Origin: Hordeum vulgare subsp. vulgare
Lineage: Eukaryota; Streptophyta; Magnoliopsida; Poales; Poaceae
Assembly: GCF_904849725.1 (NCBI RefSeq)
Contig: NC_058521.1
Location: 562,174,176-562,238,175 of the forward strand
Reading direction: 5' to 3'
Length of the DNA stretch: 64,000 nucleotides
Positions 10,987 through 22,111 of this stretch are shown in pieces (the stretch's first letter is position 1; each line of letters opens with the position of its first letter). Position numbers and translations under genes: made by a program. The notes under the pieces were generated by a model. That model was not told the DNA's origin. It did not search any database and saw nothing but the letters and a program-made list of their open reading frames with translations.

Positions 10987-13900
10987 TGTCACGCCCAAGA
11001 TGCGACCCTATCCTCAATTTGGCACGAAGGCCTCGTCAGGGATAGAAGCGCATCTCGTCGTGTCACAAGAATGGATATCGTTACAAGTACATGTATTGAA
11101 AAGAAGAGATATATATATAGAATTGGCTTACACTCGCCACAAGCTACATCAGAGTCACAACAGTACATTACATATTCATCATGAAGAAGAGCAGGGTCCG
11201 ACTACGGACGAAAACAAACGAGAAAAGAAGAACGACGTCCATCCTTGCTATCCCAGGCTGCCGGCCTGGAACCCATCCTGGATCGATGAAGAAGAAGAAG
11301 AAGAAGCAACTTCAAATGAACAATCAACGCGCTCGCGTCAAGTAACCTTTACCTGTACCTGCAACTAGTGTTGTAGTAATCTGTGAGCCATAGGGGACTC
11401 ATCAATCTCATTTCCAAAGGTATCAAGACTAGCAAAGCTTAATGGGTGAGACATGGTTAAGTGGTGAGGTTGCAGCAACGGCTAAGCCTATATTTGGTGG
11501 CTAAACCTACGAGTACAAGAAATAAAAGGGGGAAGATCTACGCATAGCGGACGTGAACTACGGATGATCAACTGAATGATCCTGAACACCTACCTACGTC
11601 AGACATAACCCCACCATGTCCTCGATCGGAGAAGGAACTCACGAAAGAGACAGTCACGGTTACGCACACAGTTGGCAAGTTTTAATTAAGTTAACTTCAA
11701 GTTATCTAGAACCAGTGTTAAACAAAGTATCCACGTTGCCACATAACCGCGGGCACGACTTTTCGAAAAGATTTAACCCTGCAGGGGTGCTCCAACTAGT
11801 CCATCACAAATTACCACAAGCCGCATAGAAATCCTCAATCACGAAGCTTGCGATCTCGTCGGACTCCCTAGTGGAAAACCTCAACTCTGAGATTACCCAA
11901 AGCATCACCGGAATCCTGATGCACAAGGTATTCCGCCAAAGGTAAAACTAATCTAGCAAGGCCGCCCGATGTGTCGACGATCCCGATAGGAGTCGCGTAC
12001 CTAGTTCTCAGGACACGACGGATGAGCTAGACGTTGGGATCGCTAAACCTCCGGGTGACCAGAGGGGCGCCGAACATCGCTCAGGTGGGGCCAACACTCA
12101 TGAGGAGTACTGGCCCGGGGGTTGATTAAATTTCCTCGGGTTAATTACTCCCTATGCAGTTCATTAGGTATTAGGCAAATGTAGTACCAAAGTTGGGCCT
12201 TGCCAGACCAGCTTTAATCTAAAACGAATTATCAAGGGGGTCCCCATAACAACCCTGATCGTGTTAGGAGCGCTCATTTATGGAACATAGCACCGGTAGC
12301 CGAAAACTAAGGGGGGCAAAGGTGGGACAAAACACCAGGCTAGAAAGGCCGAGCCTTCCACCTTTTACCAAGTATATAGGTCCATTAAATTAAATAGCAT
12401 TAATATGGTGATATGACAAGGAACCCATGTTTTCACATGGAAGCAACTACACCTGCAACTAGCAACACTATCACAGGGTTAAGCAAGCGGTAACATAGCC
12501 AATCAGTGGTTTGCTAGGTCAAACAGGTTGAAGGTAATCATGGCATTATTGAGAGGCTGATATTTAACATGTGGTAGGCAACCAGACATTAACTATAGAA
12601 ACGATAAATCTAGCATGGCAATGATAGTAATGGTATCTGGGGAAATGGTCATCTTGCCTGAGATCCCGCTCGGAAGAAGAATGACTCCATGAAGCAGACG
12701 AACCGACGTAGTTGAATGGGTCCTCACAATCCGACATGCTTGCGGATCTCTATCGGGACGGAGCAAACCGGAAACAAGCATCAACACAGATATTCACCAC
12801 AGGATGCACAACATGATGCACAACCTAATATGATGCATGATCAGTTCAATGATGCAAGGGATGGCATGGAAATTCACCTCACGCAAACTCTACACTTTAA
12901 GTGAGGCTCGATATGCAACGAGTTGCATACCGACGTTACTCCACGTTTAATTATTAGTTCACTCCCGTTAATTTGTCGGCAAGATTAAATGTTTTTAACA
13001 TGGCAAGGGGTGAAGCGATATCCTACAGTCATCCTAGTCGGTTAACACGCGGAGCATAGAACGGAGCTACGGTACAAGAGGCATGCAACACACGATATAT
13101 GCCATGAATGCGTCATGCATGCAAGTTCATCAACATCATGACAAGAAGGGAAAGAAGCAAGGTGTCGCCACGGCGAGCGAAAACGAACCATGGCGGCAAA
13201 ACGAAAACGATGCCACAGCAACATTCCTATCACGACAACTCGTCGAGATATCGTGCCAACAAATAGGGAGCGCGTGCGGGAACGGTAAATAAAGATGGGG
13301 TGATCCCGGTTACCGGGTTCCCATGTGTCGGGGCTCAACGAGAGGAACACGTGCAACGGCAACATAAGGCGCAAACATAATCATCTCATACATCACATGA
13401 ATACGGTTCTCGGCCACGTCTCATCGGTATACCTTCGACGCGTGCATATCGGAGCGGATCGGTTCGTAGCGAACGTCGTGGAAGTCGTGATCGTCGTGGT
13501 ACTCGGGTCTTGTCGACGGTAGTCGTTCGCTCGGCGTCGTGGTTCACGGTCTTCGGCGACGGTAGTCGAACTCATTTTTCCGAAGATGGTCGGGGTCGTC
13601 GAGGACGACGTGGTACTCGCGGCGAACTTGTCAATTCCATGGAGGGGGTTGGTGCACGCGGCGACGCAAGCGGCAGCAACACGCAAGCAAGCAAAGCAAA
13701 GCAACATCAACAACACTAGCTATAGCAACAGCGGCTAAGGCATTACAAGCAACCTAGCAACAGTAGCTAGCATCAACACATCTATTAGCAAGCGAAGCAA
13801 AGCAACAGCCAGGGACATGCAACAACATCGGCACCTAACATCATCTATCTAGCTAGCAGCAAAACGCACAAGAACTTAGCAAAGCTTCAGGCAACATACA

Positions 13901-15395
13901 TCAACCTAGCAGCAATAGCAAACTACCCCTAGCAGCTAACAACAGCAATAGAAAACGCAGCAGACACAGCTACAACTACCTAACCGCAAAAGCTACACGC
14001 AGCAGCAAGCAACGGAATTAGCAACTACCAACGCAGCTAAGCAAAGGCTGCAACTACAACCAGCAGCGGCATACGGCGACAGCAAACGCGACGGCAACTA
14101 CATGGCAAGCACGCCAGCAGGAAGCAGCAAGCACGCCAACAAGCAACAGGGAACTTCAGCGGCTCGGCACACATCGGGCCAGCAGGGCGGCGCATCGGTG
14201 AGCACGTCACGCAGGGCACGCGGGGAGGGCGCGGCGACTGCGGACGAGGCACGGGCCAAGGCATGACGACAGCCCCTCGGGCAGCGAGGAGAACGACGGC
14301 TCATGAGCACGGTGGGGCAGCAGCACAGGTAGAGCCCCAGCGAGCACGGCGAGTCGAGGGGGCTTGGAGGGGAGGAACCGGTAGGAGAGGGGGGACCAAG
14401 GCGGCGGCCGAGGTGAGGGGCGAGGCCATGGCAACGTGCTTGCAGCGCGGGGCGAGGGAATGGCTGCACGACGAGGGGAGGAGAGAAAGGGAATCGAGAC
14501 ATGGGGAGGGGCGAGGTCGAGGGGAGGCCGAGGCTAGGGCGGCGCGGCGACGAGGAGAGGCAGCAAGGCCATGGGCACGCACCGGGGGAGGAAGGAGCAC
14601 TGGGAGGACGACAGGTGGACGAGGATGGAGATGACGACGCGTGGGGGAGAGGCCAGGAGGACGAGGGGCTGCGGGGCGTTTCGCTAGGGCACGGGAGGCC
14701 TGGGCCTTGGCCTGGGTCCTCCCCCTTTGTTTTTTTGTTCTTTTAAAAAAATAGAAAACTCCAACAAAAAATGGGAAAGGTTTTTTAACAAAATAGAAAA
14801 ATGCTTTTAGCTCCCTTTAAAAAAAATATATATACCCCAACTATAAAATAGCTTGGGCATTTTAAAACAAATAAAATGAAACCTTTTTTTTAAGAACTAA
14901 AATAATACCCTTTCTTTTTAAATAATAAACAAACCCCTTCTTTTTAAATAAAAGAGTCTCTAGTTTTTAAAAATAACAAAAGGAAAAAAATAAAGCAAAC
15001 CCAAGGGTTGCCCCGCATTTAATAAAAGGATTTTTTTAATGAAAAGAAGAAGACAAACCCTTTTTAAATGGGGTTTAATTAAAACGGGAAACTTTAGCAA
15101 ACCGTAAAAACGAAATAAGAGGGGAGAGAAGGTTTTTAGGTCCTCGGTGTAAGAGGGTTACGAGCTTGAACTTGTTGCACCCAATCACATTGCAAGGCCC
15201 TAAGGCACATACACACATGCGCTCACACTCAAACAACGAGGTGCAACTAGCCACACCAGACAAGCACAGATGACATGATGCCATGCATGATGCGATGATG
15301 CAAACTACATGAGGATGCCACGAATAAATGTAATCACACGACGGAAATGGAATAGAAGGGGGAATCTTCTGGAACGTCGGCATCGGGCTGTCACA
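10987..15395 (-). repeat. LARD 5' LTR (4409 bp)
   Basis: Direct repeat of 3268-7771 with scattered substitutions. Begins TGTCACGCCC and ends GGGCTGTCACA on the plus strand, followed by target duplication cccag. GC-rich chance ORFs around 13040-14750 mirror those in the other LTR and are not genes. Confidence 0.93.
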
Positions 15396-16437
15396 CCCAG
15401 TCTGCATCTGAGAAGCAACTGATAAGCATGGAGGGAGACTTGCGTATGGACAACCCCATATCACAAGTGTATTTCAAATACCTCAAAATGCGTTTGGCTG
15501 CAGAGAAGTGAACATTAGTTGGTGCATGCAAAAATTGACACACTCAATTTACTGCAAAGGAAATATCTCGTCTTGTGAGTGTCAAGTATTGAAGTGCACC
15601 AACTAAGCTCCAATACTTTGTGATGTCATCCCGTGAAAGAAGTGTACCACTATCCTTGCTGATATTCTCACTCGAGGACATAGGTGTTGTGGAGATATTG
15701 CAATTTTCCATGTTGGCACGGTGAAGAATGTCACCAATATATTTCTGCTGAGAGAGAACTAGACCCCCTGGCGAAGTCTTTACCTGAACCCCAAGAAAAT
15801 AATGCAAAGGACCAAGGTCCTTGATAGCAAAGGAAGCCTTGAGATTAGCAAGTAACTTGAGAACATCAAGCTGGGAAGAGCAAGCAACAATGATATCATC
15901 CATGTACACAAGCATGAAGATAGTAACACCACCACAGTTGTAAACAAACAAGGAAGTGTCAGCCTTGGAAGGCATAAAACCAAGGTCCCGAAGACGAGAA
16001 CTGAGTCGGGAATACCAAGCACGTGGCGATTGCTTTAGACCATATAACACCTTTTGGAGCTTGCACAGGTAATGAGGAACAACCGAATCTGCACACCCAG
16101 GAGGCTGACGCATGTACACTTCTTCCCGAAGGACTCCATGAAGGAACGCATTTTGGACGTCTAGTTGTCATAAGCACCAGCCACGAGAAACAACAATAGA
16201 TAAAACCAAACGGAAGGTGACAGGTTTAACCACAGGACTGAACGTGTCATCATAATCCAACCCATACCTCTGTTTGAATCCTTTGGCGACAAGGAGAGCT
16301 TTGAAGCAATCAACAGAGCCATCCGCCTTATGCTTAACCTTGAACACCCATTTGCAATCAATTATGTTAACATTAGGTGGTGGAGGAACCAAAGTCCAAG
16401 TGTCGTTGGTATGAAGAGCTTCAAGTTTAGTGCGCAT
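15396..16437 (-). pseudogene. Copia reverse transcriptase and start of RNase H
   Basis: Minus-strand frames show [44 protein letters not shown], then after a frameshift near 16120-16170 the segments [14 protein letters not shown], the catalytic YMDDIIV block, LGVQV and [21 protein letters not shown]. These are diagnostic for Copia reverse transcriptase. The SDADW start of the RNase H end lies at 15396-15410, next to the LARD insertion. Defective because of at least one frameshift and the insertion. Confidence 0.93.
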
Positions 16438-16951
16438 AGCTTGACGCCACTCGAGGCACTTGAGGGCTTCACGGTGATTTGTAGGCTCACGGGAGACAAG
16501 AAATGCACGGCAAGATGGGTCATAGGAAACAGTCCATCCATGCGATCCTTCATTTTCCAGGTGTTATCACGCAGTCGTGTCGTCATTTTATGGATGGGAT
16601 GTGGAGGTGGCGCAGAAGACCTGGCGACACCTGATGCAGGTGATGGTGCAGTAGTTCGAACAGGAACCAGTGGATCCTCGTGGGATCCCGCACCGGTCTC
16701 AGGCGAAGAAGGCGCATGTGGGGCACACACGAAAGGCGAGCGCCTAGCGTCCATGTGGACCGTATCCACGGGCGGGGTGGGGCCGAGCCTGCAGCTACGG
16801 GTTCCGAGGCACGATCGACGCCTGATCGGGAGCCCGGATCAGCGCCCGCTGTAGCGGTGACTGGTGAGCTGATGTCGCTTGCAGCCGCGGGATCCAAGGT
16901 GTGATCTGCGTCGGATCGGGAGCCCGGATCAGCACCAGCTGTAGCATGGTC

Positions 16952-18160
16952 TTACTGCGGAAGACTTGACCCTGCATCAACATTATAATCCGGAACAGAT
17001 ATGCCATATTTCATGTGGTCAAACAGAAGTAAAAGAACGGCTTGTTCAGAAATACCGGGTGGTACATGTGCAGTTTGGGACTGAGCAAAGGGAAAGATTT
17101 TCCCATCAAATACGACATCGCATGAAATATAGATGCGAGCACTAGGAAGATGAAGATATGTGTATCCCTTATGACGAATACTGTAGCCTATGAACACACA
17201 TTGTTGGGAGCGAAAAGCAAGTTTGTTGTTATTGTATGGACGCAAGTTGGTCCAGCAAGCACAACCAAAGGTTCGGAGCGATACATAATCAGGTTTTGTA
17301 TTGAATAATTTCTCCATAGGGCTGAGGTTGTTGATAACACGACTAGGTAGTCGGTTTATGAGATAACAGGCTTATAGGAATGCATGATCCCAATACCATA
17401 GAGGCATAGAAGCATGCGACAGGAGGGACAGACCCATGTCAACGATGTGATGATGTCTCCTCTCAGCTGACCCGTTCTGTTGATGTGTGTGTGGACAGGA
17501 GACATGATGATCAATGCCTAGTTCAAGGAAAAAGGTATTGCCAAGTTTTTCATATTCACCACCCCAGCCGGACTGGACACACATAATTTTTCAAGAGAGA
17601 AGGCGTTCAACATGCGAGAGGAAGTCACGAAACACATGAAAGACATCACTCTTTTTCTTGAGGAGGTAAATCCAAACAAACTTGCTATAATCATCAATGA
17701 ATGATACATATTATTCAAACCCACTAGAAGAATTTTTAGCGGCCCCCCATACATCCGAAAAACTAATTCCAAAGGAGAAGAGAAAACATGTGAAGACCTA
17801 GAAAAAGGTAACTGATGTGACTTTCCTTGCTGACATGCATTGCAGACATTATTCAAAGACCTACTTGATGACGCTAATTTATTCGATGCCAAAACATGTT
17901 GAACTACTTGAGATGCCGGATGGCCAAGCCGAGCTAGAGTGCCAATCTTCCGCCGTGAGTTTGACTGAGGAGAGCGCACGAAAGGAATACGGCCGAATAG
18001 GATAGATCCCGTTCTCACATCTGCCTCGGAGAAGAATTCTTTTGGTGGTCAAATCCTTCATAAGAAAATAGGTGGGATAATATTTTAGATAGGCATTATT
18101 ATCAGTAATGAGACGATTTACAGAAAGAAGATTCTTGTCTGCATCAGGGACATGAAGCAC
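16952..18160 (-). pseudogene. Copia integrase
   Basis: Minus strand carries VLHVPDADKNLLSVNRL (the segment preceding integrase in Copia polyproteins), a degenerate zinc-binding region (WHSSSAWPSG, CNACQQGKSHQLPFS), the core segment ending HHVSCPHTHQQNGSAERRHH, and the C-terminal FGCACW, FIGYS and ISCDVVFDG segment. Order and spacing fit Copia integrase (rve). It is split over several frames by indels, and part of the catalytic core is degraded. Confidence 0.9.
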
Positions 18161-18163
18161 ATT

Positions 18164-19438
18164 TCAGAGTTTTAGCGTGGCAGAGGGAGTAGGAAGAAGT
18201 CCATGACCACGATGAGATATAGGCAAACCTGAACCATCGCCTGTATTGATGCGGTCGCGTCCAGTGTACTTCTCCCGAGTGGTGAGGCAATCAAGATCAG
18301 CTGTAATGTGATCGGTTGCCCCCGTATCCGTGTACCACGCTGGGTCGCCCATTATGGACGGGGGCGAGGCGGCAGGGAAGGGAGCCATCTTGGATTGAGG
18401 CGGCTGGAAGGCGAAGTTGAAACGCTGGAGGCATTCCCACGCAAGATGTCCAGGCTTGCGGCAGAGCTAGCAGTGGGAGCGGCCACAATCGCCACCCCCA
18501 TGGTCATCACGGTCGCTGCGGTTGTTGCCGTAGTCACCGTAGGAGCGATCGCCACCACCACCACCGCTGCGGTGGCCGCGATCGCCGCGGTTTTTGTTAT
18601 TGTCATGGCCCTAGTAGTCGCCGTGATCGCCGGAGTTGTGGTTTCGACGGCCCCTGCCACGGCCCTTGCCACGGTAGCCACCCCTGTCACGGGCTGTGTA
18701 GTTGACGGAAGAGTTGCCAGAGGCTTGATGCAGACGGGCCACGTTGTACTCGCGGCGGCGCTCGAAGGCGATTGCATGGGACTAGAACTCCGCAAGCGAC
18801 ATGCCTTGCAGGTGAGTAGTGGCGGCGGTGATGAGTGCCTCGTAGTCGCTGTCAAGGCCGGTGACGACAGCGGTGATAATGTCCTCATCGCGCATAGGAT
18901 GACCGGCAATAGCAAGGTGATCAACATTCATTTGAATCTTGGTGAAGTAATCAACCATGGACAGGTTGCCCTTGCGGAAGGTGGCCATCTCAAGTTTGAT
19001 CTGGACAACACTAGCGTGGGAGTGGGAGAGGTACATCTGCTCAAGGTGTGCCCAGATTTGACGAGAGGTTGTGAACAAAATCACCTGTTGAAGAACGTTG
19101 TCGGTAAGAGAGGCCATCAGGTAGCTGAGGACGATCTGGTCCTCATGGAACGAGTGAGCATATGCAGGGTTGGGTGCGTGTACTCCTTTGTCATCAGCAG
19201 GAAGAAGCTGATCAGGAGCTGGAGAGGTGCCGCCGACGTAGCCGGCGGCGTTGGCGATGCGCAGAGGCGGAAGGATCTGTGCTTTCCACATAAGATAGTT
19301 GGTGTTGGTGAGGCGGGCGATGATGAGACTAGCAGAGGGAGCAGGGATGGAAGAGGCCGCCGGAGAGGGGAGGGGCATGGTTAGGGTGAGAGCATACATG
19401 ACAGAGGAGGATGAGTTGGCGACGGAGGGAGAGCCCAT
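18164..19438 (-). pseudogene. Copia gag, zinc knuckle and protease
   Basis: A 218-residue gag ORF (19438 to 18782) has the UBN2-type core: ARLTNTNYLMWKAQ, IWAHLEQMY and KLEMATFRKGNLSMVDYFTK. An in-frame TAG at 18782-18784 stops it. Downstream in the same frame, broken by two more TAGs, are an RG-rich stretch, a CCHC knuckle (LCRKPGHLAWEC, with the stop just before it) and the protease motif WYTDTGATDHIT near 18300-18335. The start ATG follows the primer site by about 25 bases. Gag would package RNA and the protease would mature it, but the stops make this copy inactive. Confidence 0.92.
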
Positions 19439-19464
19439 GATGATTGAGGTTGTTTAAGTAGAGA

Positions 19465-19476
19465 GGCCTGATACCA
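19465..19476 (-). promoter_or_regulatory. Copia primer binding site
   Basis: Minus strand TGGTATCAGGCC starts directly at the inner end of the right LTR. It resembles the methionine tRNA primer site and orients the element to the minus strand. Confidence 0.85.
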
Positions 19477-19645
19477 TGTGAAACTAGAGAAAGAAAGATG
19501 GGTTCGGCGCATCAATTTGAATGGCCTTGGGTCATATTTATATACATGCTCTCGGGCACCTTTGGCAACGCCAGATTACAAGGTTGTTACAACAATATGA
19601 TAGTTATCCTAACTACCATATCTGAACTAACTTACGTGTTGAACA
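19477..19645 (-). repeat. Copia 5' LTR (169 bp)
   Basis: Gap-free match to 2639-2807 with six substitutions. Followed by target duplication tgtta at 19646-19650. Confidence 0.95.
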
Positions 19646-19650
19646 TGTTA

Positions 19651-20862
19651 GTGGTGGTGGTGCGTCCGGATGGGTCGACGATGGTATGTGTTTGCTTATG
19701 GTGGTGTTCTTTGGTGTCAACCCTATTGTTCTGCCAAGACATCCGATGGCTTTCGTTGTGGTGTGGTGAGCTTCATGCTCTCGGCGTTATCTCGGTTCAT
19801 CTTTCTCTTCGAATGTCCTTCGCATGGTCTCTGTCCTGTTGGCATGCTCAAGACCCTCCCATGGTTGTCGTTGTGCTGTAGTGAGCTTCGGGCTCTTGGT
19901 GTTGTCTTGGTTCACCTTCACTCAATGACGACGCAATGATGCTTCCAACCTGCTAATCGTTTTGACCGCCCATGGCGGATCTTTGAGTCAAGGTTCATGT
20001 TAAGTTTGGCAGTTGTTGATTATGGTTGATCCCGTGTTGTGCCATGGGGCTCGGTACGCACGTCAGTGCGGTGCATTAGGTTGTTTGAAGCCTTAGTATT
20101 CATTCTTTGACAACACCCCACATGTACTTGTGATCCTCGTGGTGTTGGTCTTTCTGCCTGCTAGCTAGGTCATGCGTTCTCCTGGTGGGCTGTTGTCGAA
20201 GGCATCATCTAGAGCTCAACTCAGTTGTCGTGCTGGGTAGCTGCTCGTTGCGGAGATGTCGGTGGGTTTGTTAGTGGTGGTGATGTGGTCGGCTATGGGT
20301 CAACGGTGGCATCATCTTTTCCCGGCCACTCCTTGGAGTGGTTTCGGTTCTTCCGTTCGAAGTCAGGTTAGTGGGGTGTGGTCCTCTTTGGACCACCTTG
20401 TTATTGTACGATACCTCTTCATTTTGCCGGGTGTTCTACGATGGCGACCAAACGACCAACGTTCAAGGCTCACCTTGCTTGGTCAAATGAAGCTGGAAGA
20501 TGAGACCCTGGACAAAACCCCTAACCCAGGTCCTCTTGGTGCGGATGATGGCGGCGCAATTGGTGTTGCGACCCTTCTTGAAGGCATCATGTTGGGGTCT
20601 GCTTGGATGATGTGCGATTGGTGCTTGCTACGGGATGTTGGTGGTGGTGAAGAATCCGGAAGGGTCGATGGTGATATGTGTTTGTTTATTGTGGTGTTCT
20701 TTGGTATCATCCCTATTGTTGTGCCAAGACATCCCATGGCTGTTGTTGTGGTGCGGCGAGCTTTGTGCTCTTGGCGTTATGTCGATTCATCTTTGTCTTC
20801 GACTGTCCTTCGCCCGGTCTCCGTCCTGTTGGCATGCTCAAGACCCTCCCATACTAGTCTTT
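19651..20862 (+). repeat. Unclassified GT-rich repeat, right part with internal duplication
   Basis: Continues the repeat interrupted at 2638. The block 20210-20640 repeats 2195-2638, and 20641-20862 repeats 19651-19862, so two long units stood in tandem before the Copia insertion, the second ending at the Cassandra junction near 20862. A shorter motif (gatgatggcggcgcaa, then acccttcttgaaggcatcat) occurs at about 2166, 2543 and 20545. The 223-codon frame over part of it has no recognised domain and is not called as a gene. Confidence 0.6.
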
Positions 20863-21020
20863 TCTGCGCACTTTTCCCTCACCCGTGCTTACCTGGGACC
20901 AACTTCCCAGTCGGTTACCCATCCTAAACTTGGGAGTTCTGTTTGAATGGGCTTCCGGAAAAGAAGGAATTCCTTATTGATATGAGTAGTCTAACATCCC
21001 TATTAAGCCATGCTATCACA
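20863..21020 (-). repeat. Cassandra 3' LTR, truncated
   Basis: Aligns with the inner part of 21217-21477, from the segment equivalent to actattttttgca through GCTATCACA. Compared with the complete LTR it lacks the outer terminus and a block of about 25 bases inside the 5S-like region. Confidence 0.82.
20902..20958 (-). ncRNA. 5S rRNA-like segment, internally deleted
   Basis: Plus strand acttcccag, acccatcct, gggagttctg and gaatgggcttccgg are in the order of the reverse complement of plant 5S rRNA. The piece between acccatccta and cttgggag, which in 5S contains the internal promoter A-box region, is absent, so this copy is unlikely to be transcribed by RNA polymerase III. Confidence 0.7.
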
Positions 21021-21200
21021 TACACACCCACTCAGAGGAATCGACGTCCTCGTCGGGCCACACAAACGTTCCTTCTTGCTACATATGTCCGTGCATCCAG
21101 TCCGATATATGTGCCATCCCGTGTGCCACGATGGATCACAAATGTCATGAACAACATGATCGCACACGTGTTGGCAAACATCCATATAACCACAAGGGTC

Positions 21201-21213
21201 GGCTCTGATACCA
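21201..21213 (-). promoter_or_regulatory. Cassandra primer binding site
   Basis: Minus strand TGGTATCAGAGCC, three bases inside the complete LTR, matches the methionine tRNA 3' end. Confidence 0.85.
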
Positions 21214-21216
21214 ACT

Positions 21217-21477
21217 TGTAACGCCCTAAACACACCGGTCGGTGGTCGTTACTCCTAGTAGGATCTAGACTGGCCTCACAGATCAATACTATTTTTTTGC
21301 ATACTTTGTGCTCACTCATGCGCACCCAATACCAACTTCCCAGTCAGACACCTATCCTAGAATTACATCAAGCAAAGCATGCTTAAGTTGGTACTTATAT
21401 TTGAATGGGTTCCGGAAAAGAAGGAATTCCATATTGATATGAGCAGTCTAACATCCATATTAAGACATGCTATCACA
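21217..21477 (-). repeat. Cassandra 5' LTR (261 bp)
   Basis: TG..CA termini (TGTAACGCCC and GCTATCACA on the plus strand). Matches 20863-21020 over its inner part and contains the longer 5S-like segment. Confidence 0.85.
21335..21415 (-). ncRNA. 5S rRNA-like sequence in Cassandra LTR
   Basis: The minus strand carries counterparts of 5S rRNA blocks in order: CCGGAACCCATT, ACTTAAGCATGCTT (A-box region), CTAGGATAGGTG and CTGGGAAGTTGG (C-box region). Cassandra elements in plants are known to carry such 5S-derived units, which can be transcribed by RNA polymerase III. Several changes from consensus 5S are visible, so activity is uncertain. Confidence 0.75.
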
Positions 21478-21974
21478 CCTAGGTAGCAATTTTCTCTCAT
21501 CTTGTGCAACCTTGTTTCCTGTACGATTTTCTTCTTGGTTCCACTCATAAACGGGGTCAACTTGTTTAGATTTTTGATCCGGTTTCCCTTATAAATGTGA
21601 TCATCCCAAGCTCAAGGGGCGATTCTTGGCTTTGGGAGATTTTTGAGCAATATATTCAGGAGGGGATCCTCTCCCCCCGATGACTGTTCAAAAGAATAAT
21701 GCAGGATCCGCTATTTCTCAACTGGTACAGAAATATCTATAGCTGAGTCGATGATATAGTCATTGAATATTGCACGAGGAATAGTGCAGATTATTTTAGT
21801 TTGTACTTTTTATTTTTCTTTCTATTTTTAACGAAAGTCGAGTTATCTATAATACCTAAGAAGTTGGTCCCAATTTTTTAACATGCAAGATGTCCACATA
21901 GCAATCCACATGCAACCGTCCACCTCGGTCCACCTAAGCAGTATAGCCACCTTATCATAAATCATGACTGGTAT
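21478..21974. other. Intergenic, nothing recognised
   Basis: No ORF of note, terminal repeat or domain seen. Confidence 0.4.
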
Positions 21975-22111
21975 CCAAAGCGGGCCTCTTTGGTATTCCC
22001 TTAACTGATGAGTCAGAGATAGAGATCGACTGAAGGTCTTCTATTGAGCTTCTCTTTGTCGGTTATTACACCAACTCATTGGTTACGAAATACCAAAGGG
22101 GCCAGCTTTGG
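21975..22111. mobile_element. MITE-like inverted repeat element
   Basis: Terminal inverted repeats of about 23 bp: left starts CCAAAGCGGGCCTCTTTGG and the reverse complement of the right starts CCAAAGCTGGCCCCTTTGG. They enclose about 90 bp without coding potential, 137 bp in total. The GGCC..TTTGGTA type terminus is seen in hAT-like MITEs, but I find no clear target duplication, so superfamily is open. Confidence 0.65.

Larger units (their letters stand above)
3268..15395 (-). mobile_element. LARD (large retrotransposon derivative), Sukkula-like
   Basis: Two near-identical long direct repeats (3268-7771 and 10987-15395) bound a 3215-bp core without coding capacity. Ends are TGTCACGCC and GGGCTGTCACA on the plus strand (TG..CA), with 5-bp target duplication cccag at 3263-3267 and 15396-15400. 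Sense is minus: the primer site TGGTATCAGAGC lies three bases inside the right LTR, and a purine stretch (AGGAGAGT) abuts the left one. LTR and core sizes match LARDs described in barley and wheat (Sukkula). The family name is from memory of structure, not a database match. Such elements must borrow Gag and Pol from an autonomous Gypsy partner. It disrupts the host Copia RNase H. Confidence 0.9.
2639..19645 (-). mobile_element. Copia LTR retrotransposon, interrupted by a LARD
   Basis: Two 169-bp LTRs flank the element, with a perfect 5-bp target duplication tgtta (2634-2638 and 19646-19650). Sense is the minus strand. The primer site TGGTATCAGGCC (initiator Met tRNA type) directly abuts the right LTR, and a purine tract TTGAGGGGAA lies at the left LTR. 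The order on the minus strand is gag, protease, integrase, reverse transcriptase, RNase H, which is the Copia order. The short LTRs and UBN2-type Gag suggest the Ale/Retrofit lineage (inference). A LARD at 3268-15395 splits the RNase H segment. Stops and frameshifts make it defective. By eye the LTRs differ at 6 of 169 positions, so the insertion is not recent. Confidence 0.95.
20863..21477 (-). mobile_element. Cassandra-type TRIM retrotransposon, truncated
   Basis: A complete LTR (21217-21477, TGTAACGCCC to GCTATCACA, 261 bp) and a partial LTR (20863-21020) flank a 196-bp core (21021-21216). The minus strand after the complete LTR reads AGT then TGGTATCAGAGCC, a Met tRNA primer site. Each LTR holds sequence like the 5S rRNA gene, the hallmark of Cassandra. 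It encodes no protein. The outer 90-100 bases of the left LTR, including its terminus, are missing; the break lies inside the GT-rich repeat, so no target duplication can be seen. Confidence 0.85.

Noticed and set aside
18308..19384. Plus-strand ORF of 358 codons
   Set aside because: It is the complement of Copia gag and zinc-knuckle region; the minus strand gives the clear Gag motifs.
20256..20927. 223-codon plus-strand ORF
   Set aside because: Covers a GT-rich repeat unit whose other copy lacks the frame; ends in Cassandra LTR sequence.
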